From Terriglobia bacterium (lineage in GTDB: Bacteria; Acidobacteriota; Terriglobia; Terriglobales; Acidobacteriaceae), in assembly GCA_020073565.1 (NCBI GenBank), contig JAIQEY010000020.1:31418-95417 (forward strand): DNA of 64,000 nucleotides, written 5' to 3'. A program made the position numbers and the translations under genes. Positions 25,842 to 33,995 of the stretch are shown here, piece after piece. The notes under the pieces were generated by a model. The model ran no database searches. It saw only the letters and a program-made list of their open reading frames with translations, and had not been told where the DNA came from. Position 1 is the first letter of the stretch. Every line of letters starts with the position of its first letter.

Positions 25842-26953
25842 TGCCCTCGCTCACCAGCAATCTGATCCTGTTGACGCTCATGTTGAGTACTGCTTCGGCC
25901 CAGGTTTCGCCTGCGGCAATCGATGCCTTGTTCTCGAAATTTGAAAACGCACGCGAGCCGGGGTGCGCGGTGCTGGTCATCAAGGACGGCCAGGCAGTCA
26001 TTTGGAAGGGATACGGCGTTGCGGATCTTCGCACGCACGAAAAGATTGGGCCGGAGACCAACTTCCGGCTGGCATCGGTAACAAAGCAGTTCACAGCCAT
26101 GGCGGTGATGCTGCTGGTGCATGATGGCAAGCTGCGGTATGACGAGCGCCTGACCGACATCTTCCCGGGATTCCCGGCGTATGGGAAGGCGATCACGGTG
26201 CGGCAGATGCTGACCCACACGTCGGGGCTGATCGATTACGAAGACGTCATGGCGAAACAGTCCGCCGGAATTGCGGATGAAAAGATTCCGCAGATCCATG
26301 ATGCCGGTGTGCTCGACTTGTTGAAGCAACAGACAAGTACGAGGTTTGCGCCGGGCACGCGCTGGGAGTACAGCAACTCGGGCTACGTGCTGCTGGCCAT
26401 GGTGGTGGCCAAACGGTCGGGGATGAGCTTCGGCGATTTTCTGCGTGAGCGGATCTTCACGCCTGCGGCGATGATGCACACGCTCGTGTACGAGAAGGGA
26501 AAGAACGAAGTGGCGCATCGCGCGTATGGACACACTCTGGACGCGGGCGCTTGGCGCCAGACCGATCAGAGTTCGACCTCGGCGACCCTGGGGGATGGGG
26601 GAGTCTATACGTCGCTCGACGACTTGGAAAAGTGGGATCGGGCGCTGGCGGAGCACACGCTATTGAGCGCGAAAGAAATGGAGCCGGCACTGACTTCGGC
26701 GACCGAAGCCAATGGCGCTCCTCTGCGCAAACTGGATGGAAGCCTCGCGCCTCTTTATGGATTTGGATGGTTTCTGGATTCGTATCGCGGGCATCGGCGG
26801 TATTGGCACTATGGTGAGACGGTCGGATTTCGCACGGCCATTGAGCGGTTTCCGAATGACAAGTTGACGGTGATTGTGCTGGCGAATCGCGCGGAGGCGG
26901 ATGCTCCGTCGTTGGCGGAGAGTGTGGTGGATTTGTATTTCGGGAAGCGCTAG
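25841..26953 (+). CDS. Class C beta-lactamase-like serine hydrolase
   Basis: 370 aa from ATG 25841, overlapping the previous stop (TGATG); GTG 25838 is an alternative. A signal peptide (hydrophobic 'LILLTLMLSTASA') points to the periplasm. S-V-T-K at 79-82 is the SxxK nucleophile motif, 'YSNSGY' is the Tyr motif and 'HYGETVG' the C-terminal H/K-x-G. The group includes esterases, D-aminopeptidases and penicillin-binding-like proteins as well as AmpC, so resistance should not be assumed. The tight junction with the sulfur gene implies co-transcription, though a functional link is not obvious. Confidence 0.88.
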   Translation: MPSLTSNLILLTLMLSTASAQVSPAAIDALFSKFENAREPGCAVLVIKDGQAVIWKGYGVADLRTHEKIGPETNFRLASVTKQFTAMAVMLLVHDGKLRYDERLTDIFPGFPAYGKAITVRQMLTHTSGLIDYEDVMAKQSAGIADEKIPQIHDAGVLDLLKQQTSTRFAPGTRWEYSNSGYVLLAMVVAKRSGMSFGDFLRERIFTPAAMMHTLVYEKGKNEVAHRAYGHTLDAGAWRQTDQSSTSATLGDGGVYTSLDDLEKWDRALAEHTLLSAKEMEPALTSATEANGAPLRKLDGSLAPLYGFGWFLDSYRGHRRYWHYGETVGFRTAIERFPNDKLTVIVLANRAEADAPSLAESVVDLYFGKR

Positions 26954-26963
26954 GTTCCTGACC

Positions 26964-26982
26964 GTAGCGCCGCCGACGCTAC
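26964..26982. terminator. Hairpin between convergent genes
   Basis: GTAGCG (26964-26969) and CGCTAC (26977-26982) form a 6-bp stem with a 7-nt loop, in the 38-bp gap between the beta-lactamase-like gene and the ABC ATPase gene. A short T-rich stretch follows on the plus strand (AGTTTAGA). It is a weak candidate for a shared terminator. Confidence 0.35.
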
Positions 26983-26991
26983 AGTTTAGAT

Positions 26992-27816
26992 CTATTCTGC
27001 GGCCGCAGCTTGGGCCTGAGACTCGTTCGTTCTGGCAGGAACGCGAGGCAGGGACGCCATCAGGCGGCGGGTGTAGGGGTGTTGGGGAGCAGCGAAAATC
27101 TGGGCCGTGGGGCCGCTCTCGACGATTTCACCTTCGTGAAGAATGGCGATGCGCTGGCAGATTTCGGCGACCGAGGGCAGGTCGTGTGAGATGTAGAGAA
27201 TCGACATGCCGGTCTCGTGGTTGAGGCGCGCGAAGAGTTGCAGGATTTCTGATTGGGTGATGACGTCGAGCGCGCTGGTGGCTTCGTCAGCGATCAGCAG
27301 GGCGGGCCGGTGCATCACCGCCATCGCGATCAAAACGCGTTGGGCTTGTCCGACACTCAGTTGCGAGGCATGCTTGCGCAGGAAGTCTTCGTCGGCGGGA
27401 AGGCTGACGCTGGTCATGGCTGCTCGAATGGCGGCGTCGCAATCTGCGGATGTGCCGTTGGCGTGGGCGCGCCAAGCTTCTTTCAGCTGCGTGCGAATCC
27501 GCAACGCCGGATTCAGCGAGGAGATCGGACTCTGTAGGACCAGACTCATGGAGCGCCCGCGGATTCCGCGTAGATCGCGCTCTTTCATGGTGACTAGGTC
27601 GGCGCCATGAAACAGGATGCTGCCTTCTACCGTGGCGCGCTGGCGGCCGAGTAATCCGAGGATCGCGAGTGCCAGGGTGCTCTTGCCGGAACCGCTCTGA
27701 CCGACGAGACCCATGATTTCGCCGGACGCGATTTCGAGCGCGACTCCGCGCAGGACTGGTGGCTTGCCCGGATATCGGACTGTCACCTGCGCGGAAAGCA
27801 GACTACCATGATTCAT
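26992..27816 (-). CDS. Peptide-type ABC transporter ATPase (OppD/DppD family)
   Basis: 274 aa. Walker A 'GQSGSGKST', the signature 'LSVGQAQR' (usual form LSGGQ-Q-R, here Ser-Val), Walker B 'LLIADEATSALD', and the switch His in 'YISHDLP'. Family-typical ends are present, including 'PQHPYTRRLMASLPRVP'. The protein energises import of peptides, nickel or related solutes at the inner membrane. Its ATG overlaps the solute-binding-protein stop by 4 bp. Most Opp/Dpp systems carry two ATPases; only this one is here, so it may homodimerise or the second may be elsewhere. Confidence 0.9.
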   Translation of the reverse strand: MNHGSLLSAQVTVRYPGKPPVLRGVALEIASGEIMGLVGQSGSGKSTLALAILGLLGRQRATVEGSILFHGADLVTMKERDLRGIRGRSMSLVLQSPISSLNPALRIRTQLKEAWRAHANGTSADCDAAIRAAMTSVSLPADEDFLRKHASQLSVGQAQRVLIAMAVMHRPALLIADEATSALDVITQSEILQLFARLNHETGMSILYISHDLPSVAEICQRIAILHEGEIVESGPTAQIFAAPQHPYTRRLMASLPRVPARTNESQAQAAAAE

Positions 27817-29435
27817 CGGCTGGCTCGTGTGTTGGCGTTCAGCGTAAGGCGCTCGGCATTCCAGAACGTTTGCGGATGCAGGATGACCGGATTCGCTCCC
27901 TCGATCGAAGTGGAGACGGCCGAGAGCGCGTTCTGGTTGACAAGATAGATGAAGGGCGCCTGCTGGTAGACGATCTCCTGCACGCGATCAAAACTCTGCT
28001 TGCGCTTCGTCGGATCAGAGGCGGAGGCCTGCGCCCGCATCAACTTGTCAATTTCGGCTTCCCACGCGGTTTCGGGCGATTTCTGCTGCGGATTCCAGGC
28101 ATGATTCTCGGCTGAACTTAACCAGATATTCATCTGGCCATTGGGATCGAGATCGACGTTGCGAAAGCCGAGGATGGCCGCTTCATAGTTGAATTTCTGC
28201 GAAATACGCTCGAGCAGCGAGGGGAAATCGAGCGTGACCACGTTGACCTTGATACCGATCTTGCCGAGATCCTCCTGAATCAGGACAGCCATGCGCTCGC
28301 GCGGCTTGCTGCTCGCATTGGTGACGATGGAGAACTCGACCGCATTGCCTTCCTTATCCCTCAGCGTTCCGTCTTGTAAATGAAATCCGTCGGCCTCGAG
28401 ACGCTTCAAGGCGGCGTCAGGATTGTGCGCTTCGGGACGAAGGCGGCTGTTGAACCAGAACTTGTTGGCGGGCGAAACCGGACCGACGGCGGGCTTAGCG
28501 TGGCCGTTGTAGACGATGCGGCTCAAATCATCGCGATTGATGGCTGCGGAGACGGCGCGCCGAAAATTGGTGGAGCGGAACCAGGCGCGCTTGTAGGGCG
28601 GAATGGGCGCGCTGGCGACCTGGTTGAACCACATGAACTCGGCGTCGAGGGAGGCTCCGGCGTCGTGCACAAGCTGCGGCGAAGTGGAGGCGAGTTTGTC
28701 GAAATAGTCGCTGTCGAGGACGTTGATCAGGTCGAGTTCTCCGCGTTTGAAGCGCAACATTTCAACGTCACGATTGGACTGGATGTCGAGATGGATCGAG
28801 TCGAGGTACGGCAGGCGATGTCCGTGGGCGTCTTTCTTCCAGTAGTTCGGGTTGCGCTTGAGCAGGACACTGGAGCCGGCCTTGTACTCGTCGATTATGA
28901 ACGGGCCCAGCACTGCACCTTCTTTCTTGGGTGAGTGGGCGGACATGATAGCGACTTGATCGAAGAGCGCGTCGAGTCCGACGAGTGGGGCGGGGAAAAT
29001 GACGGTGATCTGGTCGGGACCGAGTTTCATGGTGGTGACGGCGCCGGTGCCGGATCGAAAAGCGTCGCCGGTGGAGGAATGCAGATTCGGGTCCATCAGG
29101 CGCTGCATGGTGTAGGCCACGTCGGCGGTGGAGAACGGGGTGCCGTCGGAGAACAGAACTCGGTGGCGGAGCTTGAAGGTGATCTGCGTGCCGTCTCTTG
29201 AGACCTTCCAGGATTCGGCGAGCTCGGGCTCCAGTTGCTGGGTCTTGCGATTCGCGCGGATCAGCACGCCGCCGGTTAGATAACGGATGGCGAGCGAGGA
29301 ATCGTCGTCGACCAGGAGCGGGTCGAAGGTCTTGGGCTCATTGCGCAGACAGAAACGGAGTTCTCCTCCGCCTTGGGCGTAGGCGGCGGGGAGGAGGAGC
29401 GCGAGGCAGAGAAGAAGTACGGACAATGATTTCAC
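27813..29435 (-). CDS. ABC transporter solute-binding protein, family 5 (peptide/nickel type)
   Basis: 540 aa from GTG 29435, fixed by AGGAGG (29440-29445) and by the signal peptide it opens (V-K-S-L-S-V-L-L-L-C, cleavage near A-Y-A-Q). A 48-codon upstream extension of the frame only traverses a palindromic repeat. SBP family 5 features: 'LRFCLRNEPKTFDPL', 'ELAESWKVSRDGTQITFKLR', 'GTPFSTADVAYTMQRLMD' and the C-terminal 'YLVNQNALSAVS'. It captures the substrate outside the cytoplasmic membrane for the two permeases encoded upstream on the same strand. Confidence 0.92.
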   Translation of the reverse strand: MKSLSVLLLCLALLLPAAYAQGGGELRFCLRNEPKTFDPLLVDDDSSLAIRYLTGGVLIRANRKTQQLEPELAESWKVSRDGTQITFKLRHRVLFSDGTPFSTADVAYTMQRLMDPNLHSSTGDAFRSGTGAVTTMKLGPDQITVIFPAPLVGLDALFDQVAIMSAHSPKKEGAVLGPFIIDEYKAGSSVLLKRNPNYWKKDAHGHRLPYLDSIHLDIQSNRDVEMLRFKRGELDLINVLDSDYFDKLASTSPQLVHDAGASLDAEFMWFNQVASAPIPPYKRAWFRSTNFRRAVSAAINRDDLSRIVYNGHAKPAVGPVSPANKFWFNSRLRPEAHNPDAALKRLEADGFHLQDGTLRDKEGNAVEFSIVTNASSKPRERMAVLIQEDLGKIGIKVNVVTLDFPSLLERISQKFNYEAAILGFRNVDLDPNGQMNIWLSSAENHAWNPQQKSPETAWEAEIDKLMRAQASASDPTKRKQSFDRVQEIVYQQAPFIYLVNQNALSAVSTSIEGANPVILHPQTFWNAERLTLNANTRASR

Positions 29436-29477
29436 AAATCCTCCTGCGGGCAGGGAGTGTCTTGCGTTTTTGGTGAG

Positions 29478-29541
29478 GTAGGGGTCCTTCGACTCCGCAG
29501 CAACTTCACTGCGTGAAGTTGCTGTTCCGCTCAGGATGACA
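29478..29541 (+). repeat. 64-bp palindromic intergenic element (copy 2)
   Basis: Pairs with 22161-22224. The central hairpin AGCAACTTCAC-TGC-GTGAAGTTGCT has a perfect 11-bp stem. It lies between the permease and solute-binding-protein genes of one transport operon, where a stable RNA hairpin could tune the higher expression usually needed for a binding protein. Confidence 0.75.
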
Positions 29542-29575
29542 GAGGTGGTGGCGTTTGAAATAACGCGGCGGCCGT

Positions 29576-30382
29576 TCATGCGGTCAGCTCCTCATTCGAT
29601 AAAAGTTGTTGAAACGATGTCAGGACGATGATCAGTAAGACAAGCGGAACCAGACGCCACGGTTCTTCGCGGAACGAAATCAAGCCTTCGAGTTCGCGCA
29701 GAAGACTTCCCCAGGATGGCAGGGGCTCGGCAACGCCGAGGCCGAGGATCCCGAGGTTCGCTTCGCTCAGAATGAAAACGGGAATCGAGATCCAGAACTG
29801 GGCGTAAAGAACCGGCTTCAGGTTCGGGAGCACATGAACGAAGAAGAGCCTTGGGCCGTGCAGACCTGAGGCCCGAGCTTGCAAGACGAAGTCCGAGTTA
29901 CGCAGAGAGTCGGCGCTGGTGGAAAGCACTCGAGCAGAAGCGGCCCAGCCCAGTAATCCGAGGATGAAAAAAGTAATCAGGACCGAGAGCAACGGAGAAA
30001 CGTTGAGGGGCAAGAGCGCACGCACCGTGATTAGAAGAAAAAGCCAGGGCAGAGAGAGAAAGAGGTCGGTGAAGCTGGTGGCGATGCGCAACCAGATTCC
30101 GCCGAGGTATCCGGCGAGTCCGCCGACCAGCGCGGCCAGGAGCGTTGAAACGAGCGCGGCGGCCGGCGCCAGCAACAGCGAGATGCGGGTGCCGTAGAGA
30201 ACGCGGGCGAAGCGGTCGCGGCCAATTTCGTCCGTCCCGAGCAGGTGTTGACGCGAGGGTGGGGACCCGGGAAGTTCCCGGAATTGTTTGGCATAGCCCG
30301 CGGGCGCCAGCCAATCGGCGGCCAGAGACACTGCGCACACGGCGAGTAAGACGACACACGCCAGCTTGCGGGCTGCGCTCAT
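29576..30382 (-). CDS. Peptide-type ABC permease, DppC family
   Basis: 268 aa from ATG 30382; an open frame continues far upstream but is only the shadow of the preceding permease gene. About six membrane helices; 'LLGTDEIGRDRFARVLYGTRISL' begins the classic DppC/OppC region, followed by the transport-domain loop 'ARASGLHGPRLFFVHVLPN'. The C-terminus has 'LGLGVAEPLPSWGSLL'. It forms the inner-membrane channel with the DppB-type protein. Its ATG overlaps the dppB-type stop by 4 bp. Confidence 0.9.
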   Translation of the reverse strand: MSAARKLACVVLLAVCAVSLAADWLAPAGYAKQFRELPGSPPSRQHLLGTDEIGRDRFARVLYGTRISLLLAPAAALVSTLLAALVGGLAGYLGGIWLRIATSFTDLFLSLPWLFLLITVRALLPLNVSPLLSVLITFFILGLLGWAASARVLSTSADSLRNSDFVLQARASGLHGPRLFFVHVLPNLKPVLYAQFWISIPVFILSEANLGILGLGVAEPLPSWGSLLRELEGLISFREEPWRLVPLVLLIIVLTSFQQLLSNEELTA

Positions 30383-31245
30383 GCCTCCCGGGGCCTCAGC
30401 ATATGAATCATTACATCGGCCCCGGAATTGGCCAACAAGGTTACCAGCGTAACCAGAACCGTGATGTTCACAAGTAGAGGCAGGTCGCGGGCGAGAGCGG
30501 CTTGCCAGGCAAGTTGCCCGATTCCGGGCAGGCCGCAGAGACTCTCGATCGGAATGCTTGCTCCCAGGGCAATGCTGACGGTGATGCCGGCGAGAGCGAT
30601 CATCTGGGGCGCGACTACCGGGAGTACGTGCCAAAGCATTATGCGGATCTCTCCCAAACCTTTGGCGCGGGCAGCGGTGATGTGGGGCAGGGCGTAGGAC
30701 TTCGCGAGCAGGTTGCGGGCGTAGCGATAAATCTTGGGGAACACGATCAGAGCAATGGCAAGGTAGCCGGGCGCGTTGAGGATCACGGAAAGCAAGGCGA
30801 GCACGGCGGCGGGAATGCAGAGAAAAGCGCCACTCAAAGTTGTGCCGAACAGGTCGTAGGCGGTTCGCCTCCAGAGGCACGCGCTGAACGCGAGAGTGGC
30901 CGCAAGCAGCCAACCCAGCAGGAGTCCGATGCCGGCGACGCGCAGGGTCACGGGCCAGCGCTCCCGCAGGAGATTTTGCACGGGCTGTCCGAGGGCATGC
31001 GAAGTGCCGAGGTCGCCGTGCAGGGCGCCATGAAGATAGGCGGCGTAGAAGCGGACGATGTTGTGTTCGCCGGCGCGAGCTTCGCGGAGAGCGCGAACAC
31101 TGTCGGCGTTGAGCGAGGGATCGAATGCGCGTTCGTCGGTATCGAAGCCCGGCGCCAGCCGCACCAGGGTGGCGGAAAGGAGTCCGCCTAGTAGGACGAT
31201 TCCGGCGATGGTCGCGAGGTGCCGCGCGATTCTCCACAGCAACAT
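30379..31245 (-). CDS. Peptide-type ABC permease, DppB family
   Basis: 288 aa. An N-terminal membrane helix, a periplasmic loop with 'FDPSLNADSVRALREA' and 'YLHGALHGDLGTSHALGQPV', then five further helices and the coupling loop 'TAARAKGLGEIRIMLWHVLP', as in DppB/OppB. The start lies 9 bp after the stop of the upstream c-di-GMP gene, so the transporter is probably transcribed with it. At 288 aa it is slightly shorter than the usual ~300-340. Confidence 0.88.
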   Translation of the reverse strand: MLLWRIARHLATIAGIVLLGGLLSATLVRLAPGFDTDERAFDPSLNADSVRALREARAGEHNIVRFYAAYLHGALHGDLGTSHALGQPVQNLLRERWPVTLRVAGIGLLLGWLLAATLAFSACLWRRTAYDLFGTTLSGAFLCIPAAVLALLSVILNAPGYLAIALIVFPKIYRYARNLLAKSYALPHITAARAKGLGEIRIMLWHVLPVVAPQMIALAGITVSIALGASIPIESLCGLPGIGQLAWQAALARDLPLLVNITVLVTLVTLLANSGADVMIHMLRPREA

Positions 31246-31254
31246 GGGGATGTC

Positions 31255-33705
31255 CTAGTTCACGGCCGTGCCGGGTCCCAGCTGGGACGGTGTTAGCGGG
31301 CTGCGATCGAGTTCCGAGTGGCGACGTTGTTTCATCGAGTACATGCGGCGGTCGGCTTGGGCGAGCAAACGCTCGACATCGAAGCCATCCTCAGGACTAA
31401 ATGCGACGCCCACGCTGAGCGACACGAGTTCGTATCCGCTAATTTTCCTGCCCGATTCGATGGCAAGCTGATTCAGACGCCTAGCTTTCTCGTTGGCGGC
31501 TTCGGGTTGCAGACCGGGAGCGACGACGACGAACTCGTCCCCGCCTATGCGAGCCACGTAGTCGTAATCGCGGCAGATCTCCTTGAGGCGAGCAGCAAAA
31601 TCACGCAGCAGATTGTCGCCTTCCAGGTGGCCAAAGGCGTCGTTGATCTGCTTGAAGTGGTCCATGTCGCAGACCATCACGCCCAGGGTGGCGCCGGTGC
31701 GACGGCAGCGCGCCAATTCGCGCGACAGATGGACGAACAATGAGCGGCCGTTGGGTAGGCCGGTGAGATAGTCGGTGGTGGCGGAGTTTTCTGCTTGCTG
31801 GTACTTGAGAGCGTTTTCCACCGAGAGCGCGACCTTGGAACTGATGGCGAGCAGAATGCGCAGATGGTCAGCGGTGAAAGCGTCCCGATCCGAGCGGTAC
31901 ATGGCGAGCACACCGACCACGCCATTGAACCCTTCGAGTGGCACCGCGAGCGCAGATCGCTGAGTGATGAATTGCTCAGGATCGCTCACATAGCCGGATT
32001 CCACTTCCGGGTTGCCGTTGACGATGGGCTTGCGGTTCTCGGCGACCCAGCCACAAAGGCCTTCCCCGATCCGAATATTCAGAGTCGAGAGCAGGCGAAA
32101 GTTGTCGCCACTGACGAGCTCGGGCACGAGGTACCCGTTCTTCACGAGAAAAACGGCCATGGAATCGTAGGGAATCAGCTTCCGCAGCCGCATGGAAAGC
32201 ACGGACAAGGTTTCGCCCAGGCTGAGCGAGTTGCCCAGGTCCTGGCTGAGTTCAAGCATGGTTTGCGCTTCCTGACGCGCCGAGGCAATCGAGGAGAGGA
32301 AGCCGGCATCGGTCGCAGAAGACGGGCCAGGGCCAAATTGCTCAAAGCCCGCAGCGGGCTCCACATTTCTCTCGACCCGCGCCTGGGAGAGGCCCTGCAG
32401 TTCGGTTCCAGACGAATGGGCCATGGTTTCCAGTTCGATGTAGCGGCGCTTGAGCACCTCAATAACCGCGGGATCGAAAGACGAGCCGGACATCGCGGCC
32501 ACGCTTTCCATGGCGGCATCGAGTGGCAGCGCGTTCCGGTACTGGCGGTGCGAGGCGAGCGCGTCCAGACAATCGACCGCGGCGAGCACACGGGCTCCTC
32601 TGGGGATCTGCTCACCCTTCAGTCCCTCGGGATAGCCTGATCCATCCCAGCGTTCGTGGTGCGCGCGCACGATCGGTGCGACGGGATAGGGGAAAGCGAC
32701 CCGCTCGAGGATTTCGGCGCCCACCAGCGGGTGGATCTTCATCTTGTCAAATTCTTCGGGAGTGAGCCGTCCCGGCTTGTTGATGATGTGCTCGGGAACC
32801 GCCAGCTTGCCAATGTCATGCAGCAGAGCAGCCGCTCGCAGGGCTTCGATTTCTTCCTCGGAGAAGCCCAGTTCCTTCGCGATTTCCACCGCGTACACGC
32901 GTACGCGCTGCAGGTGCCTGTGGGTGGTGTGGTCCTTGGCCTCGATCGCCAAGGCGAGGGCTTCAATCGTTCGCAGGTGGAGCGAGGCGACGTTCTCGGC
33001 GTGGCGTTTCTCGATCTCGACATGTTTCTTTTCATCTTCGAGCCGTCCGAGGTAGAGCCGGTACGAGCGATAAACCCAATAAATCACGGGCAGAACCAGC
33101 AGCGAGGTCTGCCATCCGGCGTGCCGATTGATGAAATCCACCAGAAACACCACGGCCGCGCCTACCAGGTAATAGGGAAACGTCCAGAAGTAGCATTCCG
33201 ACCAGATCTTCCGGGGCGACTTGCCTTCTGTCAGCGAAATGATGACCGAAACAGGCAGAGTGTTGGCCAGGAAAAACACCAGAGCTGTGATCACCAGCAG
33301 CAGCGGTGCTCCCTGGCCGAGGGGCCTCTCCAAACGGTGATAGACAAAGTACGAGAGCGCGATGGCATTCGCCATCATGCTGAACACGTTGAAAAAGATC
33401 TTGGCTGGAACCAGTTTCTGCCGCGCGCCCCAGAGGCATTGCGCGAGGCTCGCCGTGCAACCAATGATCAAAGTCTCGGGCAGGTTCAATTCCCGGACGC
33501 CGAGGAGAATAAACAGGAAGTTGACCGACATGGTGCCGTCAATGCCGGGCAACTGAATCTTCAACCCGGAAGCAAGAACAGCGATGAGCAGGTAGCAGAT
33601 GAATTGTGCCAGGCTGACGCTCTGCCAGTGCCATAGGGCATACGTCAGCGTCGACAGGCCAAGCGCTGCCGTGGTTCCAATGAACAGTGTCGCCCGTCTG
33701 GACAT
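31255..33705 (-). CDS. Membrane c-di-GMP protein with HD-GYP, GAF and GGDEF domains
   Basis: 816 aa. The first ~215 residues hold about eight membrane helices, a MASE-like sensor. A short coiled stretch leads to an HD-GYP phosphodiesterase domain with 'HDIGK' near residue 296 and 'HHERWDGSGYP' downstream. A GAF domain spans ~470-620, and a GGDEF diguanylate cyclase domain has an intact G-G-D-E-F at about 721. Both a c-di-GMP hydrolase and a synthase are therefore present in one chain, switched by membrane and GAF inputs. It lies first in the minus-strand run leading into the peptide transporter, 9 bp before dppB, hinting that transport and second-messenger level are co-regulated. Confidence 0.92.
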   Translation of the reverse strand: MSRRATLFIGTTAALGLSTLTYALWHWQSVSLAQFICYLLIAVLASGLKIQLPGIDGTMSVNFLFILLGVRELNLPETLIIGCTASLAQCLWGARQKLVPAKIFFNVFSMMANAIALSYFVYHRLERPLGQGAPLLLVITALVFFLANTLPVSVIISLTEGKSPRKIWSECYFWTFPYYLVGAAVVFLVDFINRHAGWQTSLLVLPVIYWVYRSYRLYLGRLEDEKKHVEIEKRHAENVASLHLRTIEALALAIEAKDHTTHRHLQRVRVYAVEIAKELGFSEEEIEALRAAALLHDIGKLAVPEHIINKPGRLTPEEFDKMKIHPLVGAEILERVAFPYPVAPIVRAHHERWDGSGYPEGLKGEQIPRGARVLAAVDCLDALASHRQYRNALPLDAAMESVAAMSGSSFDPAVIEVLKRRYIELETMAHSSGTELQGLSQARVERNVEPAAGFEQFGPGPSSATDAGFLSSIASARQEAQTMLELSQDLGNSLSLGETLSVLSMRLRKLIPYDSMAVFLVKNGYLVPELVSGDNFRLLSTLNIRIGEGLCGWVAENRKPIVNGNPEVESGYVSDPEQFITQRSALAVPLEGFNGVVGVLAMYRSDRDAFTADHLRILLAISSKVALSVENALKYQQAENSATTDYLTGLPNGRSLFVHLSRELARCRRTGATLGVMVCDMDHFKQINDAFGHLEGDNLLRDFAARLKEICRDYDYVARIGGDEFVVVAPGLQPEAANEKARRLNQLAIESGRKISGYELVSLSVGVAFSPEDGFDVERLLAQADRRMYSMKQRRHSELDRSPLTPSQLGPGTAVN

Positions 33706-33995
33706 AAGCGCCGGACCGCACCTTGCTTACTCGACGTGCAACGACCGCCACTCTGACGGTTGCCTCCACGTCGGTCATGTCGCTCAATCTGCGGTAGTTA
33801 TGCGTCGCCAACCTGGGCTCCGCATTCACGTATCGCCAAATCGCGCCGGACAGTCCGGTAACAAGGTGCAGTGTGCCGTTCTACCGGATGTTATTGCAGG
33901 CTCAGGATGCCACCTAGTTACCGAAGTACCCACTCCGAAGCACGCTCGGGCTGCGCGAGTTCAAAATTCACTTACATCCTTTGCGGGGGTAGGCT

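Noticed and set aside
29576..31237. 553-aa minus-strand frame over both permease genes
   Set aside because: The first ~285 codons are a shadow of the DppB-type gene in another frame (Arg/Pro/Ser-rich); only 29576-30382 is coding.
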